From positions 2,703,501-2,767,500 of the forward strand of contig OZ014414.1 of NCBI GenBank assembly GCA_963965975.1: DNA of 64,000 nt, read 5' to 3'. The notes under the pieces were generated by a model. That model was not told where the DNA came from. It made no database searches and was given only the letters and a program-made list of their open reading frames with translations. Position 1 is the first letter of the stretch. Every line of letters starts with the position of its first letter. Source of the stretch: Xestospongia bergquistia (Eukaryota > Porifera > Demospongiae > Haplosclerida > Petrosiidae). This document shows positions 38,930-52,888 of the stretch, in pieces. The translations under genes and the position numbers were made by a program.

Positions 38930-41700
38930 TCTAATTAACTAATTTTTAAATGTATATATAATGTAATTAAATCAAAGTATTTGATAATCACATATTCTTA
39001 TAGACTGTTATATTTACAGTTACTATAGCAAATAACCTCCTTAATAGTAGTAGTTAGTAATGCATCAAACTAATGTTAGAGTGATTACTATAATTATTAC
39101 ATGTATAATCTTGCTTTTGTATATAGTAATTATAGTCTTGTTTTCATAATTTCCATATTAACTTAATATCCAGTTATTAATAGACATACACATACAAGAT
39201 GGTCTAGTGGTCAGTGAACCTTCCATTATAGAGTGTCCACTGTCCCGAAACAAGACAAGACATTTACGAGTGTAACTACATTATCATAGATATAGATCAG
39301 GCTTGTACACAGGATTTTTAAATGAGGAGGTTGAGTATAAAAAGGCCTTAATCAACGAAAACTAATTAACTATTTTTGCTTCACGTGTGTGAACAATTTC
39401 ACTAAAGCACTTGTTAGTGCTAAGACAGTAGTTCCATGTGTTTGAATCAGCACCCACTACATGTAAAAGGTCATCATATGAGCATCCTTCAAATTTGAAA
39501 ACTGTAAATGGCTACTTCTAGCAAGACTTGTCCTCCCAAGAAGAAGCAAATGAGACACAGAGTTTGCTACAAAATGAAGCTGAAGTTTCAACTGAGGCTG
39601 ACAAAAAGGATTTTTATACAGTAACTTGAACAAATAAGGTCAACAGCATCCTCTGAAAAACCCAATCACTCAATAATCATGAGTTGTTGGATATATTCTT
39701 GGACATGATGGATAAAGGTGACAATGATGGTAATGAAGCTAGTAAAGATAATAGTGGTATATCTCAGAGAGATTTAATAGAAAGAAAATTAATGCCAATA
39801 GTGAATGTATTATAGTTATTTTTACATAATCATGTAGATCACTAGCAGACTCTCTTGACCAGCTGGGCGGCTATAAAATAACACATAAAGTAAGCAGTGT
39901 AGACACACATCATTCTCAATAAGTGAAGGAGCATCAATGTCTTCATATCCACTAATATCTAGTTTTTAACTATTCATATTATGGACTGTTTTTTATTTTC
40001 ACATTTTATTTTATTTTTGGCAGACTTTCCATGTTGCTCTACTTTTTAACTTATGTGAGATCTTTAAAGTCATTTTAATAAGTTAAAAGAGGGTTCTCTT
40101 GATACTCTGTTTTTACCTGAATATATTTTAAATTTTTAGGATATTTTTATGATAAAACCTTTCAGCCTATTTTGATAAGCACCATGCACTCCCATTCCTT
40201 TTGCCAATTAATAATGAAACTGAGGTATTAAATAGTGCATAGGAAAGCTGTGTTTGTGAAAGGGCGTTGTTGTACCGTAAAACTTGATGTTCCAACATTA
40301 GTATTTCAAGGCCATTTTCTTTTTTAATATACCTACCATCTTGTGCCCAGAGCACACAAGTACTCAGTCAATTGGAAGTATTTACCATAATGCAACATGA
40401 ACATGTATACTGTTTTATACCCAACCTTCTCTTTAAAGGGAATTCATGTTCTAGTATGCATTTTATCATGCTGTGAAGACAATATGTCATGAATATTGAA
40501 TATGTGTACAGTTATATAACATTTTTATCAAGTGATCCTCATATATTAATTATTGACAGGTAAGCTAACTGATTTAAAGACATACAAATGAATATTTGTC
40601 AATTCAGGACTTTGTAATAGTATCTAACAGTGCAATAAGTCTACCACATATACAGATTAGTGTAAGAATCTTTAAGGTAGTAAATGTAACATCTAGAAAG
40701 AAGGGTGTCTAGCTATAAATCAAAAAAAACTACTTGTATATTGACCAGTGCATGTAAAAAAAAATTACATGTAAACTTATTCATAACTAATCACATTCAT
40801 TGTTCATTAAATTATGTGAAATTTAAAATAACACATCTAGTGACACCTCCCTGGGTGTCATCACAACTTGTATCATATTACAGTTAAAAAAGTAATGAAT
40901 ATTAGTATTATAAAATAGTAATTGAAGATTGGGCTGAGAGGCTCCATTATACTGGACTATAAGTACTATAGCCTAAATTAAAATATAAAGGACAACATAA
41001 TTTAGAATGACCAGTCTTGTTTAGTCTAGTATATCACAAACACATTCTGAAGATGATTTGTTTAAACATTTGCAGTTGAAGTCATTCAATTAAGCACACA
41101 CAGATATTACCTTATAAATTGTGAATGCTATTTCTTTGCCATAGAATGACTAGATTATAAGACACAAATCAACACTATTGACTTTAAAATCTTCTAAACT
41201 CCATTTTTAATTAAATAAACATCACATTTTGAGGATAGGACATTACCTTAAATCTATAATTGGGACTAAGCAATCCCTCTCTGAACAAACTTTATTTTTT
41301 GCAACCATCCTTTTCCCCAGAATAGGTGTAGTGTGGGAGACTAAGTCATCTATGCCTTCAAGATTATAAACAATTCTTAAAAGGCCGTGACCCATACTAT
41401 CTCACACAGCTCAATACATAACATGTACAAGGTATACTATCTATAGATTTATACCTTTTTATTACTTTCAAGTACAGCTAATACAACGAATTAACTGCAA
41501 CTATTTAAAAACTGTAGCTTTATTGAGTACAGGCTCTCTTTTCGTAGTCAGCTAGCTAGCGGGGCTATTGTACACACCCATACATACCAGAAATAAAAGT
41601 AATTCGTAAAATTGGAAAAAAGTAACGTGTCACGCTGAAATTCCCGGAGCAAATATAGTGCTGTTTTTGTCCTCCTCTGCTATACCTTTCAGTAATCAAT
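38930..41700. repeat. Duplicated non-coding block, copy 1
   Basis: Matches 43870-45450 in the same orientation. Landmarks: GGTCTAGTGGTCAGTGAACC (39202/44170), ACCTCCCTGGGTGTCATCAC (40846/44392) and the stretch around ATACCAGAAATA (41585/45312). Copy 1 carries an extra insert of about 1.4 kb (about 39290-40680) with decayed coding-like sequence of unknown identity. Confidence 0.7.
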
Positions 41701-43869
41701 TGCACAAAAATAAACTCCCATAGAATGTTTTAACATGATGTTACTTACTGTGTAGTCAGCATAATTATATAAAGGAGGTTGCCTATATACTCAATTGTCA
41801 TTCTAGAGTACAGTATATAGTGCATATACGCATTCCATCATTTACTGTTAGTTTTTATTCTGAACCATGAATGACAGGGAGAATATATTTATTAATACTG
41901 CAATAACTTATGATCTAGTGAATCAATCTCAATTCTTCTCATTAATAGAAGAAATCATATCTTGAAAAATATCTATAGAGGGTCAATTCGTGTAATTTAA
42001 AGATGAAGTGAGTGCAAAATATCCTAGAGGAAGAAGCTGTTAGAAAGGAGAATATAAACCCATTCAATTTCAACTAACTATAATAGTATTAATGCCACTG
42101 TAATAATGGAATAGTTTGTCTAACTAATCCATAGTTTTAAGTTACATAAATTATATCATGAAAGTAGCGAAGATTATACTGCTACCATTAGTAAATTACA
42201 ATATTACTATTAACAACCAATGTAATTTTAACAATGATAAGTACATTGATACTAAGAAGTATCCAATTGAATTACTATTTGTATAAAACTTTTGCTGCTG
42301 GTGGAACAATTTTGACTAGTCTAGAAAGGTGTGGTAATGCTAGCTCTTCAGTCAGGTCCAGAATGTTATGACTTATTGTTGTGTCGTATATCTTTATCTT
42401 TGACTCTTACTACATCAATCTATTATTGTCTTTTTTCTGTAGTTTCAAATGTATTGTGCAGTGTTATAATATTGTTATCATTTGTTTTATTTAATTTTTT
42501 ATCTCAGCTGTTTCAATGAATTTTCTCCTGGTGTATTTCAGAAAACATTATCTATTGGGAAGTAGCATTCCTCTAAGTCCATATTTTGTTTTGTCCTAGT
42601 TTATCATTTTATTCAAATATCAGTTCCTGTCTCCATATAGTTTCCAGTTTTTGGTAATTACTATTAGTGTGTGTACAACCAGCACAAGCAAAGTGCACTT
42701 TATGAGCACCAAAATAGGAAGTGTTCTGTATTTGTATAACATCCTAGAGTAGATTAATTGATACTATGTTCATTACATGATGAATAACATATATCATAAT
42801 GACATCACATCATATAAGCAGAATTACCTATACTCCATTTTCTTTGCTATTGCATTCAGTTTCTGCTGACATAGTGGCTTTATATACATATTGTAGCTGC
42901 AACTTACATGCAAGAACATTAATGTGAACTTTTCATATTTCATAATCCTTTACCTAGTTTAACAACTTATTTATGCCTACTATTAATTATAAAATAGTAT
43001 TATTATTGTTAACAATAATCATTGCAGTTAGCTACATTGTCACCTAATGAATATTATTAAAAAAAATTAACAAAACAAGTTAGCTAGTTTGTTTACACTA
43101 TCAACATATCATATTACTCACTTCATTATCAATCTATTAAAAAAAGTGTTTTATTAACACCAAGCACAATGTACTATTGATACAACTAATACAAAGAAAG
43201 TATTAGTTCTTTTAAGATACATACAGTTAAGAATGTATGTAATCTATTCATCTACTTCATCTATCTATGTGTCTATTTGTTTTATTTAGTTTATGTCTAT
43301 TTTTATAAACATTCATTAGTTCATTTATGCATTTTATTTGTCGATTTATCTGTTGTTAGTCTCCTATTTTTGTCTTCATTAGATCCAGTTTAATGAAGTA
43401 CTCAATGTGACATTATGTGTAATCTCTGTAATGAGATGTTCAATTATTGATCAAGACACACTTAAGTTATGATAAAAAGTACTTTTTAAGATCAATATAA
43501 ATATATAAGAACCTATATATACTTACTGAATAATTATATATTTACATGTTCAAGGAAATAATTAGTAATATAACAAAGTACATGTATTATATGATGATAA
43601 TGATCATGGATCATAAGGTTGTTGTCTTTGCTAATTAAGAGATCATCCATACCTTGACCTCTTTTGTTTGCTTTTTTTACTATGAAGTGGATTCCCATAA
43701 TGTCTGGGATGTCTTTTGCGAAGTAATTGTTGATATAGTAGGCAGAATTGAATCACAATGAAGAGAATAGGAGAGTTGGTGATATGTAGCTGTATTGCAG
43801 AGGTTTGAACTTGATGATTCTTAACAATAAGAATATTGAGTAGAGTCCCAAGTCAGATTAATGTTTCAA
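41701..43869. other. Intergenic DNA
   Basis: No supported gene. A plus frame at 42331-42519 and a minus stretch near 43740 (ILFIVIQFCLLYQQLL, then basic) are hydrophobic but have no recognised family. Confidence 0.45.
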
Positions 43870-45450
43870 TCAAAAGATTTAAAGATACAAAATATATGAT
43901 TAACTATCTTTAAATGCATACATACTTAAGTTAAAATATTTGATGATCACATATTTTTATAGTTTGTAACATTTACAGTTACTACGTAAACAAACGTCAT
44001 TTATAGTAGTTGTTAGTAACAGAATTGTTATCAAGTTATGTTAGAGTGATTATTATAATTATCACAAAAATAATCTTTTATATTGTATACAATCAGTATA
44101 GTCTTATTTTTACAATTTCCATATTAACTCTAATATCCAGTTATTAATAGACATACACATACAAGGTGGTCTAGTGGTCAGTGAACCTTCCATTATAGAG
44201 TGTCCAGGAACAAGACTAGACATTTAGGATTGTAACTACATTAGTAAATTTAACATCCGGAAAGAATATAAACCAATCAAACACTACCTGTGTACAAGCA
44301 GTACATGTCACAACCAATTACATGTAAATTTATTCATAACTAATTGGATTCATTGTTCATTATGTAAAATTTAACATAACATATTTAGTGATACCTCCCT
44401 GGGTGTCATCACAGATGTATCATGTTACAGTGCAAAAAAATAATGAATATTAGTATTTTGAATATAGTAATTAAAGATTGTTTGTCCACTTTTTACAGGA
44501 CTATAAAAAGTATACACTAGATACAGGTGGATATGTAGTTTAGCCTATAACATAAAAGACAATGTCGTTTAGACTGAACAGTCTTGTTTAGTCTAATATA
44601 TCACCCACACATTATGAACACAAATTGGTTAAATATTTGCACAGTTGAAGTCATTCAATCATGCACACAAAGTTATGACCTCAAAATTAGATTTTTTATT
44701 AATCAATGTATTACTAAGACATCATTTTATAAAGTATTGTCTTTTTATTGTAAAAATATTATAATTTTTTACATTTCTTTTGCCTGAGAATGCCTAGATT
44801 TATAAGACACAAAGGAACACTACAGTTTTTTTTAATCTTTCAAACTCTATTTTTTAAATAAACACATTTCAGGACAGAATATTATATAAATCTGATTGTA
44901 ACTAAGCAATCCTGTCTGAACAAACTTTATTTTGCTCATGGAGCCTTGTCCTCAGAATGGGTGTGGCATGGAGATTAAATCTTCACCATTAAGGCTGTGA
45001 TCCATGCAGTCTCAATACACAACATGTACAAAGTAAACTATCAATAAATTTATTACTTTAAAGTACAATTAACACAACAAATGAACTGCAACTGTGACAT
45101 GAAAGATTAAATCTTCATCATTAAGGCTGTGATCCATGCAGTCTCAGTACACAACATGTACAAGGTAAACTATCAATAGATTTATTACTTTCAAGTACAA
45201 TTAACACAACGAATGAACTGCAACTATTTTAAAAACTGGAACTTTTATTGAGTGAGTGAGTACAGCATCTCTCTTCGTAGTGAACTAGCCAGATGTTGTG
45301 CACACCGCTACATACCAGAAATACTTGTAATTCGTAAAATTGGAAAGAAGTAAGGTGTCATGCCGAAAGTGGTCCCAGACAAAATATAGTGCTGTTTTTG
45401 TCCTCCTCTATCTGGGTTTTATCTACTGGGGTGGGTGGGGGAAGCTTCCC
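43870..45450. repeat. Duplicated non-coding block, copy 2
   Basis: Direct-orientation partner of 38930-41700 without the 1.4-kb insert, and with its own internal tandem duplication (44962-45225). No gene is supported. Confidence 0.7.
44962..45225. repeat. Tandem duplication, unit about 131 bp
   Basis: GATTAAATCTTCA..ATTAAGG and GTGATCCATGCAGTCTCA recur at a spacing of about 131 bases with few differences. A recent local event in copy 2 only. Confidence 0.85.
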
Positions 45451-45530
45451 CCCCCCCCCCAAACTAAGTAACTTCCCCCCCAAAAAATTACAGTGATTTA
45501 GTAGCATGAAATTAATAAAAACAAGATAGG

Positions 45531-45665
45531 ATGGGAGAAGAAACATTAGACCATGCAATGAGAATATGTATTGAAGAATTTGAACGTTTAACAGATGAAA
45601 CACTGGAAGAAATTATAAAAAGTAAAGAAAAGAAAAATAGCATTGTTATTAATAATTATTATTAG
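45531..45665 (+). pseudogene. Possible C-terminal fragment of a hAT-like transposase
   Basis: A 44-codon frame (MGEETLDHAMRICIEEFERL then DETLEEIIKSKEKK) resembles the last helices after the hAT dimerisation region (weak recollection). C/G homopolymer runs flank it at 45432-45482 and CTTCTCCCCC lies at about 45724. The identification is tentative. Confidence 0.25.
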
Positions 45666-45740
45666 TCTCTTTAGTTATTTGCAACATGTTATTCAATAAA
45701 GCTAAAAGTGCATTGGAAGTCAACTTCTCCCCCAGAAAAA

Positions 45741-47534
45741 AAAAATTATAGATAGAACGCTGTCTATTATATCTGTCAGTAATGAATTACACAAAAAAAG
45801 CTCCTACAAAGTGTATTAGCTGGTAATGGCTGTGTCTTAAAGAAATGCAGTTCTCCAATCTTCTTTCGTATGCTACTGATTGGACTTCATTTCAAGTCAT
45901 AAAAACAGTACATAATCTATAGTTGATTATTAATAAGTAAAGGAAAATTGCAATTGTCCAGGAGCTTGTATTGTGGATGTGTGCTATATCAGTTAATGTT
46001 ATTGTTGCTGTATAGGGTAAGTATTTTAATTTTGCATGGACACTTGTTCTTGTAACTTAAGCAAAAATTAAAAAAATGTATTGTAATGTCATTTTAAATT
46101 AAGTAACTTGATTTGTATGAGAGGTGTCCAGCAGTCCAGTCAACCAATTCTAGACAACCAGCTTAAAATGTACACAACACAAGTTTGTAATTGAACTGTC
46201 TTCAGAATTCAATATAATAATTGTGAGTAGTTATAGACTAAAGCAAGAGAACTTGTTACATTTGAACTGATACAACAAGTCATTGACATTAGTCAAAGAA
46301 TGAACATTAATTAACCTTAACATATGTTAGTTATTGAAGTAAATAAGATAACATCTGTAACACTTAAAAAAAATACAAAATAATATTACTATGTATAAAT
46401 AGGTTATAACAAGGGTGTATTAATTACCAGTCTTATACCTACTTACATTTAGCAAGGTAGTCACAGAAACATTCATGCACCTATAGTCTTTGCTTGTTAT
46501 TAACAAGAGAGCCTTTAATAGCCGAATTATCAAAAGAATATATTCATTTTAGCTATATTGCTATTGCAATTATGTCTTGGGCCATTCAAATCATTGTAGC
46601 AAACATTAATACTTCAACTGAATTCATACAACTTGTTGCTAAAACTGAGCAATTATGTTCACACGGAACCTTCTGAATATTAAGAAGAATATGTAAAATA
46701 AAAGGAATCACAATAACACCACTTCAATGCCATACATATGTAACTTTAGTCACTACTTTCAAATGTATTGAATAGTTATGTAAGAGAAAATAACTCTGAA
46801 TCGATGAAAATTAATAATGCTGTTCACAGAAGCACTCTTAAATTTGTGGCACTGTTGCTGTTAACACTGTCTGATGAACTAAGCTCAAAATATATAGCTA
46901 TGTAAGAGTGAACAGACAATTTACATGTACAATCTAGTCAGTACCACTTATTGTGAGGGGTTGGGTTTGTTCTAGACCTCAATAGCTAAAACAGTTTTAC
47001 TATAATAGAGATGAATATATGGTTGTAGTGAAGTTATGTCCTTGAATAAAATTAGCATAAGGCACATAGCTTTAAGCTAGTCACAGTATTTATTAATTTT
47101 TATTAAAGAATATACAACTTGTAGATCTATTGCCAAGTTTAATAAAATCATTGAATATACATGAGCCAAACTGTTAGTGGATTCTAATGTGGTAAATCAT
47201 AAGTATTCATTAACACATTCTGGTTTATTTATATATGCTAGTTAATGTCAAAAATACAAGGAGTAAATGAGACCACAGGATGTCTATGTTGTGACATATA
47301 TTATGTTAATGCCACACACTTTTCTAAAAGCAATGTTTTAGTATGAAATTGATTTCCTGTATGTAAAAGTGTCTCAGAGTCTCACCAGATTTTTAAAGTA
47401 TCCTCACCAGTAACGTTTTCAAAAGAAATCTTCATATTTCTTTACAATATTACTTTGTCTTTTAGTTTTTAAACAATTAATCAAATTTCTTCTAGCTGGT
47501 TGCACTTTCATTGTTTTCATTAAAATAAATATTT
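45741..47534. other. Intergenic DNA
   Basis: AT-rich. A 60-codon plus frame at 46494-46676 has no recognised motif. Confidence 0.5.
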
Positions 47535-48180
47535 ATTAAGTCAGTATATCCAGTTAGATCTACACTCTTCAATTTTAACAGTAAGTATCCCCAACAGAAA
47601 CCAGTTTGTAGCTCTAGTATAGGTAGTAATTACTGGATTTGAAAGAGCTGGTCCAAGCAGCAATAAGCATATAGACGAACCGTATACTTCCGTATTCTGT
47701 TATGTGCATTAAAATAGTTATTACTCAATACCCACAAAGTATACTTGCATGTTAAGAACAAGAACAACAAAATGTATCAAAAAGAAGTATCTATATACAA
47801 TTAGTTGAATGCAGGTTTCTGCAATAAGTCTGTCATTAATGGAGCATTTGTAAAGATTCCCTTTCAGGATAATGTGGTATGTATCTGTGAAATAATACAT
47901 AACAATTATGTACATTAACTACTGAATTATAAAATATATCTAACTATCAATATACTATAGATATTATTTAGTCATAGTCTAACAAACATCCTGTACATGT
48001 ATTTGAATTGTCTTTTCCAAAGAGACATTTTTTAAATGAAAAAGCATTGTCTCTCAAAACACAAACAGAACATGTATATATCCATATCATGTACATACTT
48101 GTATTAAGGTAACTAGTATGCTTACTATATTGTACTTGTTAATATACATAACATCATGCATATAGATTGAACACACTCGT
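47535..48180. repeat. Diverged duplicate of 14.94-15.90 kb
   Basis: Partner of the block at 14936-15900, same orientation, shorter through gaps. Confidence 0.5.
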
Positions 48181-48613
48181 TTTTTCCCATCTAAAAAATT
48201 TGGTAAATTTATTTGTGGTCACAAGTTCTTTACAGTGTACATGTACATACCACAATTGTTGATGTACATATACATGTAGCTTCTATCACTTTTAAAAACA
48301 AAGAGTACAGTATATATATATATGCTTGTTTTACAATGTGTATGTACATTTGCCTATATTACAATACATTACCTGTTTTGAATCCCTTTCTTGTCTGATT
48401 GATCGGAATTGACACACCTTCAAAAAATAAAATCAGTGAATTACTAACAGATGACTATGTAAATTGTTAATTTACTCACTGTTGCTGTGAGTATAGTTAG
48501 AACATACTGGCTGGGTATCTCCTTGTTTTTGTGCTTTATATAAACAACAATAATAAAATATTATTAATATTTGCACATGGTATTACTTTGTCTAAGTTAC
48601 TATGTACATTTAC

Positions 48614-48838
48614 CTTCCTAAGATTGGTAGCCTTTGTTCCAACAAGCCCTTTGTAATGCCAGTCATTCTTAGCACAACCTCTTTTACTGAATATGGCAGG
48701 GGTCTGTACTTCCTACATATTTTTTGTGTTCTTTTTACCATAGCTTTTCTTGCTTCAGGTTGCAATATTAGGCCTTCGTGTCTTGTGATTTTTTTTGCTA
48801 AGAGCACACCAACAATTTCGAATTTTCCCGCTCTAAGC
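48614..48838 (-). CDS. Orphan internal exon, basic protein of unknown family
   Basis: 225 nt between acceptor AAATTTCAG and donor GTAAATG, open throughout, phase 2 at both ends. It reads LRAGKFEIVGVLLAKKI, then RKAMVKRTQKICRKYRPLPY and VVLRMTGITKGLLEQRLPIL. The composition is protein-like, and helices are likely. Two further small exon-like stretches follow on the minus strand (about 48525-48485 and 48417-48374), but I could not close a gene model. It could be a live small-exon gene or a transposon fragment. Confidence 0.35.
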
Positions 48839-49737
48839 CTGAAATTTTAACACAAACTGTTACATGTGAATTAGCATGCTGTATTAAAATCTGTGAGGGT
48901 GTGTCAATCCACGTGACTTCCGCACTTCAGATGTTGTGAAAGTAGTGAATCCCTGTAAGTTTACAGCATCTCAAGCTCCACCCTATATACAATGTTGTTG
49001 TATGTTTTCCGTATATAGCAACTGCAGCTCCACCCTATCAAAATACTTGAAACCCAAAATATTTAATAAGGCGTGGTTTTCTAGGACCTGAGGAATGTGC
49101 TGCTAACTTCTATAACATAGGTGTAGGAACAATTTTGTCATTGGGGAGGGGGGCACATATGTAACATTTTAACATTGTTCAGTTTAACAATGAAGTATTT
49201 CATAAACAACCAAAAGAAAAGCTTCTGTTTTTTACAATAACAAAAATTTTGGAAATGTTTTTACATAAAATGTGCATCTACATGTGTAAATTGTATTATG
49301 AGGATAGGGGTTGAAAAGTGGCTAATTTAAACCAGTTGATTGTGAAACTATCTCACAATATACCAAAAATATTGGGGGGAGCACATGCCCCCTGTTCCTA
49401 CAACTATGTATGAGAGACAATCAATGGAATCATGGAGTCAGTTAGAGAGAACAGGATATCTACCATAAGTTATGGCAATTGTTGAACAGACATTGAGGTG
49501 CAAATACATGACTGGTTATGTGAATCTCTCTCTGTCTTCAAATTTCTCCTGGTCATTATGGTCACCTACTCAATGTTACGGAGAGAGCTCATGGCATTTT
49601 TCCTATTACTACAGGAATTCTCCATCTCTTGCACTCCACTCTAATGTCATATGATAGTCATGTGACTTCAGAAAGTGCTGTGGCAACAGTGATATATATA
49701 AAACAAGCTGTATTTATTACCAGTCAGAATTGGAGAT

Positions 49738-50495
49738 ATGGAAGTCAGAAAGAAAGAGATGAGTTCTGTAAGTAGAGAAAAAGATGATACATTTAAAGTA
49801 TTTAAGCCTATAACCGATAATTGTCTTCATTTACATTTATATTCAAAACTACTGGTCTTCACACACATATATATACACAGGTCGTTTCTCGTTGAAGTTG
49901 TGTCATAGAGTACTTGAAATATTACCAGTAAAAGACAGGAAATCTACAAAAGTATTACACATTGAGATAATATAAAACTAAGAGATATTGTTGTTATTGT
50001 TATCTGATCACAAATATTTTGACAGAAGTGGTCCTTTTTGCAAATGAGGTCACATTTAGTACATGGATAATATTTACTATGGAAACATACTTTATTATAT
50101 TGACTGTAATATTTTCTCTTTATATTTAGTGTGAACTATTAGAGATATTCTTGTTATTCTATAAAGACTATGAACTACCTGTAATTTCTATTATTGAGAA
50201 AATAAAACTATTCCAAGTAAGAGAATTTCTATTGTTAAAACAATCTTTGTCTCTTTGTCTCTGTCCTTGTAGAAAATAGGGTTCCGTTATCAACCTAGAG
50301 AATGATATACTATAATATTGAAGTATCTTGTAAAAAAATGTTTCATCTCAACATATCAGTCACTTGTGTTCATTTGATTTAGATTGGTTACAACAAAATC
50401 AAGAAAAAAAAGGAAAGGTATGTAAATAAAGAAATGAGTTAACATCATATGTTAAATACAGACATCACTGCTCACTACAAAGTCTGATAAACTAG
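49738..50495 (+). CDS. Putative four-exon small protein, unknown function
   Basis: Exons 49738-49767, 50130-50216, 50383-50417 and 50462-50495 join in frame with GT-AG introns and end at TAG, giving about 61 aa. The protein starts MEVRKKEMSSCELLEIFLLF, has a helical middle (KDYELPVISIIEKIKLFQ) and a basic end (NKIKKKKERHH). A TATATATAAAA motif at about 49692-49702 lies about 38 bases before the ATG. No family is recognised. Short exons in AT-rich DNA can arise by chance, so confidence is low. Confidence 0.3.
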
Positions 50496-50707
50496 ATATT
50501 ATTAACACTGTTATTGTGAACTGTGTTGGAGACTCTTGAAGAATCATTGAATATTTAAGCTCCACCCCTTACCACACTCCTCTACTCTTGTTGTGGTCTT
50601 TATTCTTTTACATGACAACAGATGATGACAATACTAATCTAAATCATGTGAGGTTGCTATGAGACAGAGTACTTAAAGGAAAATGGAACTTCTCTTCTGA
50701 AAATTAT

Positions 50708-51068
50708 GGAAGCCACAGACGGACATTCCAATTCCTATTACTTATTTCTTCTGCGAACATTGGCGCATTTAAAAATCCTAATTAACGACCCAGTTAATGA
50801 ATTAAATTTCTAATTCCTATTTCAATTTTTGGTACGTGTGACATTCTAGGCTTTTCTTGTTACTTAATAAAACGCAGAGAGCGAGTACCACGAACTGTGT
50901 CTTAGAATAGAGCACCAGCGAGATGTTTCCATTCGGGTTGGGTCCCTGATTTTGGTTGTATATTGTAGGTCTATTGTTTTGGGAAGCCGAGAACGGACAT
51001 TCAAACTCCATATAACCCTGTTTAATTGAAATTGGAAATAGGAATTGGAATGTCCATCTGAGGCTTCC
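50708..51068. mobile_element. 361-bp MITE-like element with internal copy of its end
   Basis: The left end GGAAGCCACAGACGGACATT is inverted at the right end (ATGTCCATCTGAGGCTTCC). A third copy of the end (GGAAGCCGAGAACGGACATT) lies inside at about 50982. The element is framed, at 10 and 4 bases distance, by a 19-bp direct repeat AAAATGGAACTTCTCTTCT (50680-50698 and 51073-51091). Confidence 0.75.
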
Positions 51069-51099
51069 GTAGAAAATGGAACTTCTCTTCTTCTGATAA

Positions 51100-52847
51100 A
51101 ATGGAGGCCAGTTGTTAGAGGCTACTAAAATTATGGGCGTGAGGGCGTACGTGATAAATTTTGACTGTTATTAGATTTGGCGATTTTTCGAAATTCGCCA
51201 AATCTTATCGGTCGTCAATAAATCCCGGTATACGGTATTCAGTAATTTCATTTAACTATTATACTAAAGTAATGACGTTTATTCAATAGAAAATGATGAT
51301 ACTTACGTGAATTGTTATGACTAACTTTTTTTTAACTCAACCAATTAAAACAAGTAAATATGTAATCTTTTTTTTTTACTTATCAATCAATGCATCTACA
51401 GATTGTCTTAACAGTATTAAATTAAGAAGATATTATTATTCAGATCTTATTATCAATTTATTTGGTAATTATGGAAAACATAGTGGCATAGAGTGTATGT
51501 GTATTGAACCAATTCATCTTGTCATTTTGCCAGATGTGTTAGCTCAGTTGATCAGTTGACTGATGTCTCTAGAGTAGTGATGAAACCCTTTGCTATATAG
51601 GTTTTATAGAGAAAATAGGTCAACTGTATTTTACTTTTAAATGTAAGGTATGATGATAGTCATTGGTTTATTTGTGTATTCACTAAAGGTTTTCAATACA
51701 TGTAGCCTCAAGTACAATATTCATATATCAATTTTTCTACAAGAATTTACTAATAAATGGCAGAAATTAAATTAACACTATCAGGTATATAAGTATGTAT
51801 GTGTGCTTGTATATGACCACTCCTTTCTCTCTGCCACTCACGTTCTCTCTAACACAGACTCAAAAATATCCTGACACATTGACATGTCCACAGCTACAAA
51901 GTCCATGAGAATAGTTCAGTCTATGGAACAAAGATAATAGACAATTATACTATAATTGTTAATGGTAGAGATTTACATGTATAAATTAATTATTTTAAGT
52001 ATATTAGATCTGGTTTTTAAAGCAACTTAAGTCTATATATTATTGGTCAAGCTATGTGTGTGGTGAAAACAACTGTCTCATTTGCAATCTATAGATATAG
52101 AACCTATATCTATGATCCATTATAATGATAAGTATATCATGTTTGAACAAATGCCATACATGACAAACATAATAGCACAGATTATCCTGGAATGACAGAA
52201 TGATATCTTATACACAATATTTATGTGCCCCTAAGTTATACTATTTAGCATTCCTGACATGATTACATAATTCACATAATTCAATTCTCAGTATAATAAA
52301 CTGTCTTTAGGTATGAATTATCTGTGAATGCAAAAGAGTACATTATGTAATTATAGTGATTTTTAAACCTAATACAACCAAATAATCAATATGCTATCTA
52401 ATTATAAGTTTCATTATATTATGTTTACAGCTTCTTTGTTAAACGTTTGCTAGTATACGAGCTTACTTATATGTTCTACCTTTTACCACCACAAACAATC
52501 TACGGAATATATTCTCATGATATTTTTAACATGTGGTCATTCAATATACATATACACACCACCAGACCTTTCCTCTCTAAGAAAAGGGGATTAGACTAGC
52601 TAAAATACTATACATTTTTTTTTAAACAATTGACTCAATTAAAAATAATTAATATTATAATCACTCTAAACTATCAATAATCAATGATAATAAATTATCT
52701 CCTTCTAAAAATACAAAATAATTAGTATATTAATTTAAATGTTCATAGTGTGATCAACTAGTACTACTTTGTTCATATTAAAAGTTACAACAACTCTCAG
52801 CTGCAATCAGATGATGAAGATTTAACTAAATCTTTAATAGACAAATG
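51100..52847. other. Intergenic DNA 3' of gene B
   Basis: No supported gene. A plus frame at 51317-51559 (80 codons) is unassigned. The 3' UTR of gene B should lie in the right part, and an ATTAAA occurs within 20 bases after its stop. Confidence 0.45.
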
Positions 52848-52888
52848 TTAATTAGAATCTCTGCTTTCTGTTCTACGTCTTTTGTGTC
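52848..52888 (-). CDS. Gene B exon 12: terminal exon
   Basis: Acceptor TTTTCATAG, then (G)HKRRRTESRDSN and TAA. The short basic ending continues the NLS-like tail. Confidence 0.65.

Noticed and set aside
39198-39290. tRNA gene suggested by GGTCTAGTGGTCAGTGAACC
   Set aside because: Only an A-box-like tract is present; there is no B-box, anticodon arm or acceptor stem that folds.
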